Positions 1 through 6,862 of a stretch of DNA of 9,872 bases are shown piece after piece. The notes beneath the pieces are model-generated. The model was not told where the DNA came from. It ran no database searches and worked only from the letters and a program-made list of their open reading frames with translations. The number at the start of each line of letters is the position of its first letter. The first letter of the stretch is position 1. A program made the translations under genes and the position numbers. The DNA comes from an uncultured Fusobacterium sp. (GTDB taxonomy: Bacteria; Fusobacteriota; Fusobacteriia; Fusobacteriales; Fusobacteriaceae): contig UQQO01000085.1 in NCBI GenBank assembly GCA_900543175.1, forward strand, positions 1-9,872, in the 5' to 3' direction.

Positions 1-536
1 ACCAAGTAGAAGCAATGACAATGGGAGATAGAATCTGTGTATTAAACTATGGAAAAATAATGCAAGTTGATACACCATTAAATCTATACCACAAACCAGC
101 AAACAAATTTGTAGCAGGATTTATAGGATCTCCAGCTATGAACTTTGTTGATGGAGTGATTGAAGAAAATGAAGATGGAATAATCTTTATATTTGGAAAT
201 AGTAAGCATGTTGTACTTCCAAAAGAGATGGGAGAAAAGGTAAAAAGTCATATAGGTAAAAAAGTTATTTTAGGAATAAGACCTGAAAATATTGGAAATA
301 AAGTTACTCACCCAGAAGGAGAAAAGATAAACTTCTTAAAAGGACAAGTAAGTGTAGTAGAACATATGGGAAATGAGGAATTTCTATACTTTACAATAGA
401 TGGTTGTCAGTTTACATCAAGAATAGAAGCAAGAAAAACTGAAAATGTAAAATATGGAGAAGAGGGAGAATTTTACTTCAATATAAAAAGAGCTCATATA
501 TTTGATGCTGAAACAGAAGAAAATATTACTTTATAA
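1..536 (+). CDS. ABC sugar transporter ATP-binding protein, MalK/UgpC/MsmK type (partial, C-terminal part)
   Basis: The open frame is already running at the left edge: in-frame codons from position 3 read QVEAMTMGD, and the two bases before fit the end of an Asp codon, giving the DQVEAM(T) segment that directly follows the H-loop histidine of MalK-like ATPases. The Walker A, signature and Walker B motifs lie outside the window. What remains (about 177 residues) is the end of the nucleotide-binding domain, the conserved [20 protein letters not shown] linker, and the C-terminal regulatory/TOBE domain with LGIRPENI. In this family the protein is a cytoplasmic dimer that hydrolyses ATP to drive a MalF/MalG-type permease pair, and both permeases are encoded further down this operon. 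A dedicated ATPase in the locus makes the transporter self-sufficient; many CUT1 sugar transporters instead share one housekeeping ATPase. The GH35 gene starts 13 nt after its stop. Family assignment is firm; the substrate is inferred from the neighbours. Confidence 0.93.
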   Translation, partial: QVEAMTMGDRICVLNYGKIMQVDTPLNLYHKPANKFVAGFIGSPAMNFVDGVIEENEDGIIFIFGNSKHVVLPKEMGEKVKSHIGKKVILGIRPENIGNKVTHPEGEKINFLKGQVSVVEHMGNEEFLYFTIDGCQFTSRIEARKTENVKYGEEGEFYFNIKRAHIFDAETEENITL

Positions 537-549
537 TTAGGAGGTCAAA

Positions 550-2295
550 GTGAAACTTGTTGGAAATAATATAACAATAGATGGAGAAAAAACTCTTTTA
601 ATATCAGGAGCTATGCACTACTTTAGAACTTTACCAGAACAATGGGAAGATAGACTTGAGAAGATAGCAGCAGCAGGATTTAACTGTGTAGAAACTTATG
701 TACCTTGGAATCTTCATGAGCCACAAGAGGGGGTATATAATTTCTCTGGAATGTTAGATTTAGGAAGATTTTTAAAATTAGCAGAGGAAAAAGGATTGTA
801 TATTATTTTAAGACCATCTCCATATATCTGTGCAGAATGGGAATTTGGAGGACTTCCAGCTTGGTTATTAAAATATACAAATATAAGATTGAGAACAATG
901 GATCCAACTTATATTGAGAAAGTAGATAGATATTATGATAATCTTGTTCCAGTATTTGCTCCATATTTAAGATCAAATGGTGGAAATATTATAGCAGTTC
1001 AAATAGAAAATGAGTATGGAAGCTATGGAAATGATAGTAAATATCTTGCACACTTAGAAGAAGCTTTAAGAAGTAGAGGAGTAAAAGAGCAACTATTTAC
1101 TTCAGATGGACCGACACATTGGATGTTATCTGGAGGAACTTTGCCAAATGTTTGGAAAACAATAAACTTTGGTTCAAGAACAGAGGAATCTTTTAAGATG
1201 TTAGAAAATTATCAAACAAATATGCCAAAAATGGTTATGGAATTTTGGATAGGTTGGTTTGATCACTGGGAACATGAACATATAACAAGAAAAGCTGATG
1301 ATATTAGAGAAGAACTTATATATATGTTAGAAAATGACATATCAGTAAACTTCTATATGTTCCATGGAGGAACTAACTTTGGATTTATGAATGGAGCAAA
1401 CTATCATGATGAGCAAAGATGTACAGTAACAAGTTATGACTACGATGCTCTTTTAACTGAAGCAGGAGATTTAACAGAAAAGTATCATCTAGTAAAAGAT
1501 ATTTTAAAGAGATATGAGCATAAAATAAAAAAACATAAAAATCACAAGTATTTTTCAGTAAAAGAATCTAAGAAAATCAATTATGGAGAGGTTGAATTTA
1601 CTGAATATGGAACATTTAAAGAAAATTTAGATCTTATATCAAAACATTATACATCACCATACCCTTTAACAATGGAAGAATTAGATCAAGATTATGGATT
1701 TATTATATATAAAACAACAATAAAAGGAAAATTAGAAGCTCTAAAATTAAATTTACAAGAGGTTAGAGATAGAGCTTTAATATATCTAAATGGAGAGTAT
1801 CAAGGGGTAATTGATAGAAATAATAAGCAAGAGATATTATTAAATGCGGATGGACCAGAGTCAACTTTAGAAATTTTAGTAGAAAATATGGCAAGAATAA
1901 ACTATGGACCACTATTAAAAGATCCTAAAGGAATAACAGAAGGGGTAAGAATAGGAAATCAATTCCTATTTAACTGGGACATATATACAATTCCATTAAA
2001 AGATATAGAGAATATAAAATATGGAAATGGTAATAAAGAAGAGTATCCAACTTTCTATAAAGGAAGTTTTGAAGTAAAAGAAGTAGGAGATACTTATTTA
2101 GATTTTGAAGGTTGGGAAAAAGGTGTAGTGTTTATAAATGGATTTAATCTAGGTAGATATTGGAAAGCAGGACCTCAAAAAAGATTATATCTTCCAGCAC
2201 CACTATTAAAAGAGGGAACAAATGAGATAGTAGTATTTGAACTACATAAAGATAATAAGAAGATGAGTTTAAAAGAGGAAGCAAAACTGAGCTAG
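550..2295 (+). CDS. GH35 beta-galactosidase, cytoplasmic (BgaC-like)
   Basis: Hydrolyses terminal beta-galactosyl residues with retention of configuration. The 581-residue protein starts at a GTG (550-552) with AGGAGG at 539-544, 5 nt upstream. The TIM barrel (about residues 5-320) has the GH35 signatures RPSPYICAEWEFGGLPAWLL (89-108) and QIENEYGSYG, giving acid/base Glu155, and EFWIGWFDHW, giving nucleophile Glu231. HGGTNFGF (272-279) is also conserved. Two beta-sandwich domains follow, ending in the typical FINGFNLGRYW and LKEGTNEIVVFEL segments (about 512-565). There is no signal peptide, so it should act in the cytoplasm on imported sugars. Bacterial intracellular GH35 enzymes of this size (BgaC of streptococci and Carnobacterium) often prefer beta-1,3-linked galactose, as in lacto-N-biose or galacto-N-biose; that preference is family knowledge and is not shown by this sequence. 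It lies between the ATPase and the rest of its transporter. Confidence 0.95.
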   Translation: MKLVGNNITIDGEKTLLISGAMHYFRTLPEQWEDRLEKIAAAGFNCVETYVPWNLHEPQEGVYNFSGMLDLGRFLKLAEEKGLYIILRPSPYICAEWEFGGLPAWLLKYTNIRLRTMDPTYIEKVDRYYDNLVPVFAPYLRSNGGNIIAVQIENEYGSYGNDSKYLAHLEEALRSRGVKEQLFTSDGPTHWMLSGGTLPNVWKTINFGSRTEESFKMLENYQTNMPKMVMEFWIGWFDHWEHEHITRKADDIREELIYMLENDISVNFYMFHGGTNFGFMNGANYHDEQRCTVTSYDYDALLTEAGDLTEKYHLVKDILKRYEHKIKKHKNHKYFSVKESKKINYGEVEFTEYGTFKENLDLISKHYTSPYPLTMEELDQDYGFIIYKTTIKGKLEALKLNLQEVRDRALIYLNGEYQGVIDRNNKQEILLNADGPESTLEILVENMARINYGPLLKDPKGITEGVRIGNQFLFNWDIYTIPLKDIENIKYGNGNKEEYPTFYKGSFEVKEVGDTYLDFEGWEKGVVFINGFNLGRYWKAGPQKRLYLPAPLLKEGTNEIVVFELHKDNKKMSLKEEAKLS

Positions 2296-2338
2296 TAAGA
2301 AAGTATGAAATCAAAATATAAATATGAGGGAGGACAAG

Positions 2339-3619
2339 ATGAAAAGTTATTTAAAAGCTTTAGGAATAGGAACAATGCTATTAATGGTAGGTTGTGGACA
2401 AGGTGGAGAAACAACTGAGGCTAAGAAAGATGAAAAAGTGGAATTAAGTTTTGTAACATATACTGGTACTGGTGAAGAGTATATGATGGAACTAAATAGT
2501 ATAGTAGAAGCATATAGCAAAGTAAAACCTAATGTTACTATTAAAATGGAAAAAGTACAAGCAACTGAATATGATAATACAATGAAAATCAGAAACTCAG
2601 CACAAAAATTACCTGATATTTTCCCAGTTAGAGTAGTGACAATGGAAAACTATAAAAATATTTTAACTCCTTTAAATGATTTAGAAGCTACAAAAGTTAA
2701 TAAATTTGCAAAAGATTATGCAATAGATGGAAATATCTATGGACTTCCTATGTATGGATTTAATGAGTTTGTATATTATAGAAAAAGTATATTTAAAGAA
2801 GCTGGAGTTGAAATTCCTACAACTTGGGGTGAATTTGTAGATATCTCAACTAAGATAAAAGCTACTGATAAATATATTCCTGTTGCTTTAGGAGGAAAAG
2901 ATTCTTGGGTTGTTTATCCGTTCAATGAGTTTATGCCTTTTTTAGTATCAGGAGGAAATGATATTTGGACTAAAATGGGTGTAGATGATGCCCCATTCTC
3001 TAAAGGAAAACCATTCTATACAGCTTATGAGATGCTAAATAATTACTATAAAACAAAACCATTTGGAGATGATCCATTAGGATATGGATGGGATCAAGAA
3101 AAAAGTATGTTTGTATCTAAAAAAGCAGCTATGTTAGCAGCAGGACAATGGTTCTATTTAGATCTACAAAAAGATTTATCAAAAGAAGAGTTAGACGATA
3201 TTGGAGTATTTGTACTACCTGCACGTGAAACAAAAGATGATCCGTTTAGATATTTAGTAACAGCAGAAGTATTCCTATCAATTCCTAAATATAGTAAAAA
3301 TGCTGCTGAAGCAAAAGAGTTCTTAAACTGGTTATTCCAAAGCGACTACTATAAAGAGTATGTAAAATATATGAAAGTACTTCCATCAGTTGAAGGAGTA
3401 GAAGGGGATAATACTATATTTAATGAAACAATAGCAAATATTCCTAATCCTGAAGTTGTATTACAAAAGGGTGGAGATGCAAAATATAGAGAGATTGCTA
3501 ACTTCCTTTCATTTGATGTAAAAAGAATGGGACAAGAGATGTTACAAGGTGTTGACTTTGAAAAGTATATGGATGATCTAAACAATAGATGGAAAGAAGC
3601 TAGAGAAAATACTAAATAA
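2339..3619 (+). CDS. ABC transporter sugar-binding lipoprotein (solute-binding family 1)
   Basis: Surface receptor that captures the sugar and delivers it to the permease pair encoded directly downstream. I place the start at ATG 2339 (426 residues) because GGGAGG at 2328-2333 lies 5 nt upstream. The ATG at 2324 is in frame but has no such site and would put charged residues before the signal peptide. The N-terminus MKSYLKALGIGTMLLMVGC is a lipoprotein signal with the lipid-modified Cys at residue 19, followed by a polar Gly/Thr/Glu/Lys linker. The mature part has the usual opening beta-strand (VELSFVTYTG), a long helix rich in charged residues, and aromatic-rich C-terminal segments typical of CUT1 oligosaccharide binders. 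The gap to the GH35 gene is 43 nt with no terminator, and the first permease starts 16 nt after the stop. Substrate is unknown; a galactose-containing oligosaccharide is inferred from context. Confidence 0.93.
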   Translation: MKSYLKALGIGTMLLMVGCGQGGETTEAKKDEKVELSFVTYTGTGEEYMMELNSIVEAYSKVKPNVTIKMEKVQATEYDNTMKIRNSAQKLPDIFPVRVVTMENYKNILTPLNDLEATKVNKFAKDYAIDGNIYGLPMYGFNEFVYYRKSIFKEAGVEIPTTWGEFVDISTKIKATDKYIPVALGGKDSWVVYPFNEFMPFLVSGGNDIWTKMGVDDAPFSKGKPFYTAYEMLNNYYKTKPFGDDPLGYGWDQEKSMFVSKKAAMLAAGQWFYLDLQKDLSKEELDDIGVFVLPARETKDDPFRYLVTAEVFLSIPKYSKNAAEAKEFLNWLFQSDYYKEYVKYMKVLPSVEGVEGDNTIFNETIANIPNPEVVLQKGGDAKYREIANFLSFDVKRMGQEMLQGVDFEKYMDDLNNRWKEARENTK

Positions 3620-3635
3620 TTTGGAGAGTATAACT

Positions 3636-4529
3636 ATGAAAGATAAAATACAAAAAAGAATACTGTTAACTTGTTTCTTAGCAATTCCAACTCTATTGTT
3701 ATTAGTATTTGTAATTTATCCAACTGTAAAGCTTATAACTATAAGCTTTACAGATTGGGATGGAATAAATCCCACTTGGAATTTTGTAGGACTAAAAAAT
3801 TATAATCAAGTTTTTCAAAGACGTGATATATGGCAAAGTTTAAAAAATAACAATCTGTATTTTATAATTCACCTATTTTTTATCCCTATTGAGATGTATT
3901 TAGCTATGTTATTAGATAGATATATAAGAAAAAGTGAATTTTTTAAAACAATTGTATTTATGCCTTATATAATAAATGGAGTTGCAATAGCTTATATGTT
4001 CTCATTTTTATATAGTTCAGAAGATGGAGTATTAAATGGACTTCTTGCACTATTACAAATGGGAAAAATTAGATGGCTTAGTGATCCAAAAATTGTAAAC
4101 TATTCATTGGTAATAGTATCATTGTGGAGATTTACAGGAATTCACATTATATTGTTTTTAGCTGGATTACAGTCAATAAATAAAGATATGTTAGAGGCAG
4201 CATTAATTGATGGAGCATCAGTTTTCCAACAATTTATAAAGATTATTATACCAAATATGAAGTCAATTTTAAGTATTATCCTTTTCTTAAATGTAAGAGG
4301 AGCTTTAATGGTATTTGATATTCCATTTGTTATGACAAGTGGAGGACCAGGAACAAGCAGTACTACCTTTGCTCTTCACACTGTAAAAACAGCCTTTGAA
4401 TTTAGTAACTTTGGCTTAGCATCAGCAATGGCAATAGTTCTTATAATAGCAATTATAATTATTTCTATGATTCAAAATCTTGTTTTGGAACCTGAAAAAA
4501 TCAAGAAGATATTTAGAAAAAAAGCGTAG
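3636..4529 (+). CDS. ABC sugar transporter permease, MalF/UgpA type
   Basis: First membrane subunit of the importer. The start chosen is ATG 3636 (297 residues), with GGAGAG at 3623-3628 seven nt upstream. A TTG at 3621 is in frame but precedes that site. Six hydrophobic segments are visible at about residues 11-30, 74-94, 107-127, 157-177, 209-229 and 262-282. The cytoplasmic EAA loop between the fourth and fifth segments reads EAALIDGASVFQQFIKIIIP (187-206) and is the contact with the ATPase; SGGPGTSSTTF (235-245) is the conserved loop before the last helix. The short N-terminus without extra helices resembles UgpA/MsmF rather than enteric MalF. Codons 30-39 contain a 30-bp near-perfect palindrome (3724-3753), described separately. 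The gap to the next permease is 24 nt. Confidence 0.95.
   Translation: MKDKIQKRILLTCFLAIPTLLLLVFVIYPTVKLITISFTDWDGINPTWNFVGLKNYNQVFQRRDIWQSLKNNNLYFIIHLFFIPIEMYLAMLLDRYIRKSEFFKTIVFMPYIINGVAIAYMFSFLYSSEDGVLNGLLALLQMGKIRWLSDPKIVNYSLVIVSLWRFTGIHIILFLAGLQSINKDMLEAALIDGASVFQQFIKIIIPNMKSILSIILFLNVRGALMVFDIPFVMTSGGPGTSSTTFALHTVKTAFEFSNFGLASAMAIVLIIAIIIISMIQNLVLEPEKIKKIFRKKA
3724..3753. repeat. 30-bp near-perfect palindrome inside the first permease gene
   Basis: CTGTAAAGCTTATA (3724-3737) and TATAAGCTTTACAG (3740-3753) are perfect 14-bp reverse complements separated by only AC. In RNA this gives a 13-bp stem with a four-base AACU loop. It begins 88 nt after the permease ATG and 104 nt after the stop of the solute-binding protein gene, within codons for TVKLITISFT. 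Function is unknown; an mRNA-stability or operator role is possible. Confidence 0.7.
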
Positions 4530-4553
4530 TTTTAGGTTAGTTTAGGAGGAAAA

Positions 4554-5387
4554 ATGGAAAACAAAACAAAAAATTATATATTTAATATTTTTAATCATGG
4601 AATATTTATAATAGTAACTTTAATAGTTTTACTTCCACTATTATTAGTTGTGCTATCATCATTTAAAACTCCAGAGCAGATAGCTATGGGAAATCACCTT
4701 TCTCTACCAGCACCATTTACTTTAGAAAATTATACTGAGGTTTTTGTTAAGGGAAATATATTAACAGGTTTAAAGAACTCTGTTTTACTTGTAATAGGAA
4801 CAGTTGTAGTAAATGTACTTTTAAGTAGTATGGTGGCTTATTCATTAAGTAGATTTGAATTTACTCTGAAAAAAGTATATTTCTTACTATTTAGTTTAGC
4901 AATGTTAGTTCCAAGTTTTATAGCTGAGATAACTAGATTTGGAATAATTGGAAAGATAGGATTATATGATACACTCTTTGCACCGATGATAATATATATA
5001 TCAACAGATATTTTGCAAATCTATGTATATAAACAATTTATTGACCAAATTCCATATTCATTGGATGAAAGTGCAAGGATAGATGGATGTTCATATTTTA
5101 CAATCTATTGGAAGATAATATTCCCATTGATTTTACCAGCAACGGCAACACTTATAATACTGAAATCAGTGGATATACTAAATGATATGTATACACCTTA
5201 TCTATATATGCCAAGTGCAGAAAATGCAACTTTAACAACTATGTTGATGAACTATGTAGGACGTAGTGGTTCATGGGCTAAATTATCAGCAGCAATTGTA
5301 CTTGTTATGTTACCTACAATAATTATGTATCTAATTTTCAAAAAGAAGATTTTATCTGGTATAGTAGCTGGAGCAGTAAAAGAGTAG
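4554..5387 (+). CDS. ABC sugar transporter permease, MalG/UgpE type
   Basis: Second membrane subunit, pairing with the preceding permease. ATG 4554 follows AGGAGGA (4544-4550) at normal spacing; 277 residues is usual for the family. About six membrane segments can be seen (roughly residues 15-36, 74-95, 108-128, 141-158, 188-206, 244-263). The EAA loop has the form DESARIDGCSYFTIYWKIIFP (171-191), with the invariant glycine at 178. The C-terminus KKKILSGIVAGAVKE matches the conserved ending of MalG-like proteins, in which the tail reaches toward the ATPase Q-loop. Together with the ATPase, lipoprotein and first permease this completes a CUT1-type sugar importer. The following gene begins 67 nt downstream, the largest gap in the operon, but the gap holds no terminator. 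Confidence 0.95.
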   Translation: MENKTKNYIFNIFNHGIFIIVTLIVLLPLLLVVLSSFKTPEQIAMGNHLSLPAPFTLENYTEVFVKGNILTGLKNSVLLVIGTVVVNVLLSSMVAYSLSRFEFTLKKVYFLLFSLAMLVPSFIAEITRFGIIGKIGLYDTLFAPMIIYISTDILQIYVYKQFIDQIPYSLDESARIDGCSYFTIYWKIIFPLILPATATLIILKSVDILNDMYTPYLYMPSAENATLTTMLMNYVGRSGSWAKLSAAIVLVMLPTIIMYLIFKKKILSGIVAGAVKE

Positions 5388-5418
5388 AATTACTTTAAAA
5401 TAAATGATTTTTAATATC

Positions 5419-5457
5419 AAGGAGGCGAATTGCTCAAAAAAGAGCAAGAAATTTATG
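5419..5457 (+). promoter_or_regulatory. Ribosome binding site separated from the start codon by a hairpin
   Basis: AAGGAGG at 5419-5425 is a near-perfect Shine-Dalgarno but lies 29 nt from the only good ATG (5455). Between them TTGCTC (5430-5435) and GAGCAA (5442-5447) form a perfect 6-bp stem around an A6 loop. When folded, 4 + 7 nt remain between the Shine-Dalgarno and the ATG, a usable distance. Alternatively TTG 5430 is the start: it sits 4 nt after the site but is in another frame, encoding about 19 codons that overlap the oxidoreductase. One A fewer in the A6 run would join that TTG in frame with the gene. Confidence 0.6.
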
Positions 5458-6726
5458 ATAAAAGTTGGAGTTATTGGAGCAGGAAATAGAGGAAAAGATG
5501 TTTATGCAAAATATATTTTAAATTACACAGATGAGGCAAAAGTTATAGCAATAGCTGAACCAAATCCATTAAAAAGAAAAGAGATGATGGAAGATCATAA
5601 ATTAGATCCAGAGTTTGTTTTTGAAAGTTGGGAAGAGTTTTTAGCAAAGGATAAGTTTTGTGATGCTGTAATCATAGCTACTGGTGATGATATGCACTTT
5701 GAACCAATAAAAATAGCTATGGAAAAAGGATATGATATTTTACTTGAAAAACCTATGTCAAATAAAGTTGATGAGTGTATAAATATAGTGAAAATGGCAG
5801 AAAAATATGGTGTAAAAGTAATGGTATGTCATGTATTAAGATATACTCCATTCTTTAGCAAATTAAAAGAGTTAATTGAAAGTGGAATTATAGGGGAAGT
5901 TGTTGATATTCAACACAATGAAAATATAGGAAACTACCACTTTGCTCATAGCTTTGTAAGAGGAAACTGGAGAAATTCAGATGAAACAAGTCCATTAATA
6001 TTACAAAAAAGTTGCCATGATTTAGATATTTTATCTTGGCTATTAGGTGGAAGCTCTTGCAAAAGAATAGCATCTTTTGGACAATTAAGACATTTTAAAA
6101 GAGAAAATGCCCCTGAAGGATCAGCTGAAAGATGTTTAGATTGTAAATACCTAGATAGTTGTATCTATTCACCTAAAAAAATATACTACAACAATTTAGG
6201 AGCATGGCCTACACTTGTAGCAACTGAAATCCAAACTAAAGAGGCATTAGAGGAATCATTGAGAACAAATAAATATGGAAGATGTGTTTATAAATGTGAT
6301 AACAATGTTGTAGATAATATGGTTTCTATAATAGAGTTTGATAATGGTGTAAATGTAACATTCAACCTTTGTGCATTTACAGATGAAGTATGTAGAACTA
6401 TTAAAATCATGGGAACTAAAGGTGAAATTAGAGGAAATGATTTAAAAAATCATATAGAAGTATATGAGTTTGGAAAAGGTGAAGGACGTTTTGCAAATGG
6501 AAAGAAAACAGAGATAACCCCAGATGTACTTTTAGGAGGACATGGTGGAGGAGATACTGGACTTATGCAAGACTTTATAAAACTATGTCAAGGAAAACTA
6601 GAGGATACAAGAACAAATCCAAAAGTATCTTTAGAGAGTCATATTATGGCATTTGCAGCTGAAGAATCAAGAGTAACTGGAAAAGTTGTAAATATGGATG
6701 AATTTGTAGGAAGATTTAATAAATAA
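5455..6726 (+). CDS. Gfo/Idh/MocA family NAD(P)-dependent oxidoreductase with cysteine cluster
   Basis: Family members oxidise or reduce sugars, inositols and sugar derivatives using NAD(P). With the start at ATG 5455 the protein has 423 residues. The N-terminus is the Rossmann beta-strand and glycine loop VGVIGAGNRG (GxGxxG at 8-13); EKPM at 98-101 is the family's Glu-Lys-Pro motif, with Lys99 the likely catalytic lysine, and CHDLDILSW (187-195) carries the likely catalytic His/Asp. An unusual part follows: Cys227, Cys230 and Cys236 in a CxxC-x5-C cluster, then YGRCVYKC with Cys277 and Cys281. This pattern suggests a metal-binding or structural site; I recall similar clusters in relatives from Firmicutes. 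The ATG at 5404 is in frame but has no ribosome site and adds 17 residues before the Rossmann fold, so I reject it. Its place as last gene of the sugar operon implies work on a product of the GH35 reaction; the actual substrate cannot be read from sequence. Confidence 0.88.
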   Translation: MIKVGVIGAGNRGKDVYAKYILNYTDEAKVIAIAEPNPLKRKEMMEDHKLDPEFVFESWEEFLAKDKFCDAVIIATGDDMHFEPIKIAMEKGYDILLEKPMSNKVDECINIVKMAEKYGVKVMVCHVLRYTPFFSKLKELIESGIIGEVVDIQHNENIGNYHFAHSFVRGNWRNSDETSPLILQKSCHDLDILSWLLGGSSCKRIASFGQLRHFKRENAPEGSAERCLDCKYLDSCIYSPKKIYYNNLGAWPTLVATEIQTKEALEESLRTNKYGRCVYKCDNNVVDNMVSIIEFDNGVNVTFNLCAFTDEVCRTIKIMGTKGEIRGNDLKNHIEVYEFGKGEGRFANGKKTEITPDVLLGGHGGGDTGLMQDFIKLCQGKLEDTRTNPKVSLESHIMAFAAEESRVTGKVVNMDEFVGRFNK

Positions 6727-6734
6727 TAGAGATT

Positions 6735-6770
6735 AACACCCAAAATTTTATTTAAAGTTTTGGGTGTTTT
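6735..6770 (+). terminator. Rho-independent terminator of the sugar operon
   Basis: AACACCCAAAA (6735-6745) pairs perfectly with TTTTGGGTGTT (6758-6768) across a 12-nt loop, and the right arm runs into a T tract (6767-6771). It lies 8 nt after the oxidoreductase stop, so the sugar operon ends here and the following regulator is a separate transcription unit. Confidence 0.9.
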
Positions 6771-6795
6771 TATCTGAACTAAAGAGTTTATTTTC

Positions 6796-6824
6796 TTGTA
6801 AAATTATAGGAGTAATGATATAAT
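6796..6824 (+). promoter_or_regulatory. Sigma-70 type promoter of the GntR regulator gene
   Basis: TTGTAA (6796-6801) and a consensus TATAAT (6819-6824) are separated by exactly 17 nt. TG at 6816-6817 gives an extended -10 (TGATATAAT). Transcription should start near 6831, leaving a leader of about 30 nt before the ATG at 6863. It lies just after the operon terminator, so the regulator is transcribed independently. An inverted repeat covers it. Confidence 0.75.
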
Positions 6825-6828
6825 TTTA
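6799..6828. repeat. 10-10-10 inverted repeat overlapping the GntR gene promoter (candidate operator)
   Basis: TAAAATTATA (6799-6808) and TATAATTTTA (6819-6828) are perfect reverse complements separated by 10 bp, so the arm centres are 20 bp apart, about two helical turns. The right arm contains the -10 box and the left arm touches the -35 box. The geometry suits a dimeric repressor such as the GntR protein encoded directly downstream, but the arms are pure A/T, so chance cannot be excluded in this AT-rich DNA. Confidence 0.45.
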
Positions 6829-6833
6829 GTATT

Positions 6834-6849
6834 ATATAAATATTTATAT
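6834..6849. repeat. 16-bp perfect palindrome between promoter and ribosome site of the GntR gene
   Basis: ATATAAATATTTATAT is self-complementary around 6841/6842. It lies just after the predicted transcription start and ends next to the GGAGG at 6850-6854. It could be an operator half of an autoregulatory circuit. It consists only of A and T, so chance is a serious alternative. Confidence 0.35.
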
Positions 6850-6862
6850 GGAGGAAATAGGA

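Noticed and set aside
2296..2338. Possible separate promoter before the solute-binding protein gene
   Set aside because: The 43-nt gap is AT-rich but has no convincing -35/-10 pair or terminator.
3349..3585. Minus-strand open frame of 78 codons
   Set aside because: It lies entirely antisense to the well-supported solute-binding protein gene, has no recognisable motif and is explained by low-complexity AT-rich coding on the other strand.
5404..5454. Upstream ATG start for the oxidoreductase
   Set aside because: There is no ribosome site before it, and the added 17 residues precede a Rossmann fold that normally begins within a few residues of the start. The strong Shine-Dalgarno lies downstream of this ATG.
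5388..5454. Possible terminator or promoter in the widest gap of the sugar operon
   Set aside because: The only hairpin is the 6-bp stem after the Shine-Dalgarno, with no T tract behind it, and no paired -35/-10 boxes are visible. Read-through from the permease is the simpler view.
5888..6073. Minus-strand open frame of 61 codons
   Set aside because: It is antisense to the oxidoreductase gene in its catalytic region, with no motif supporting it.
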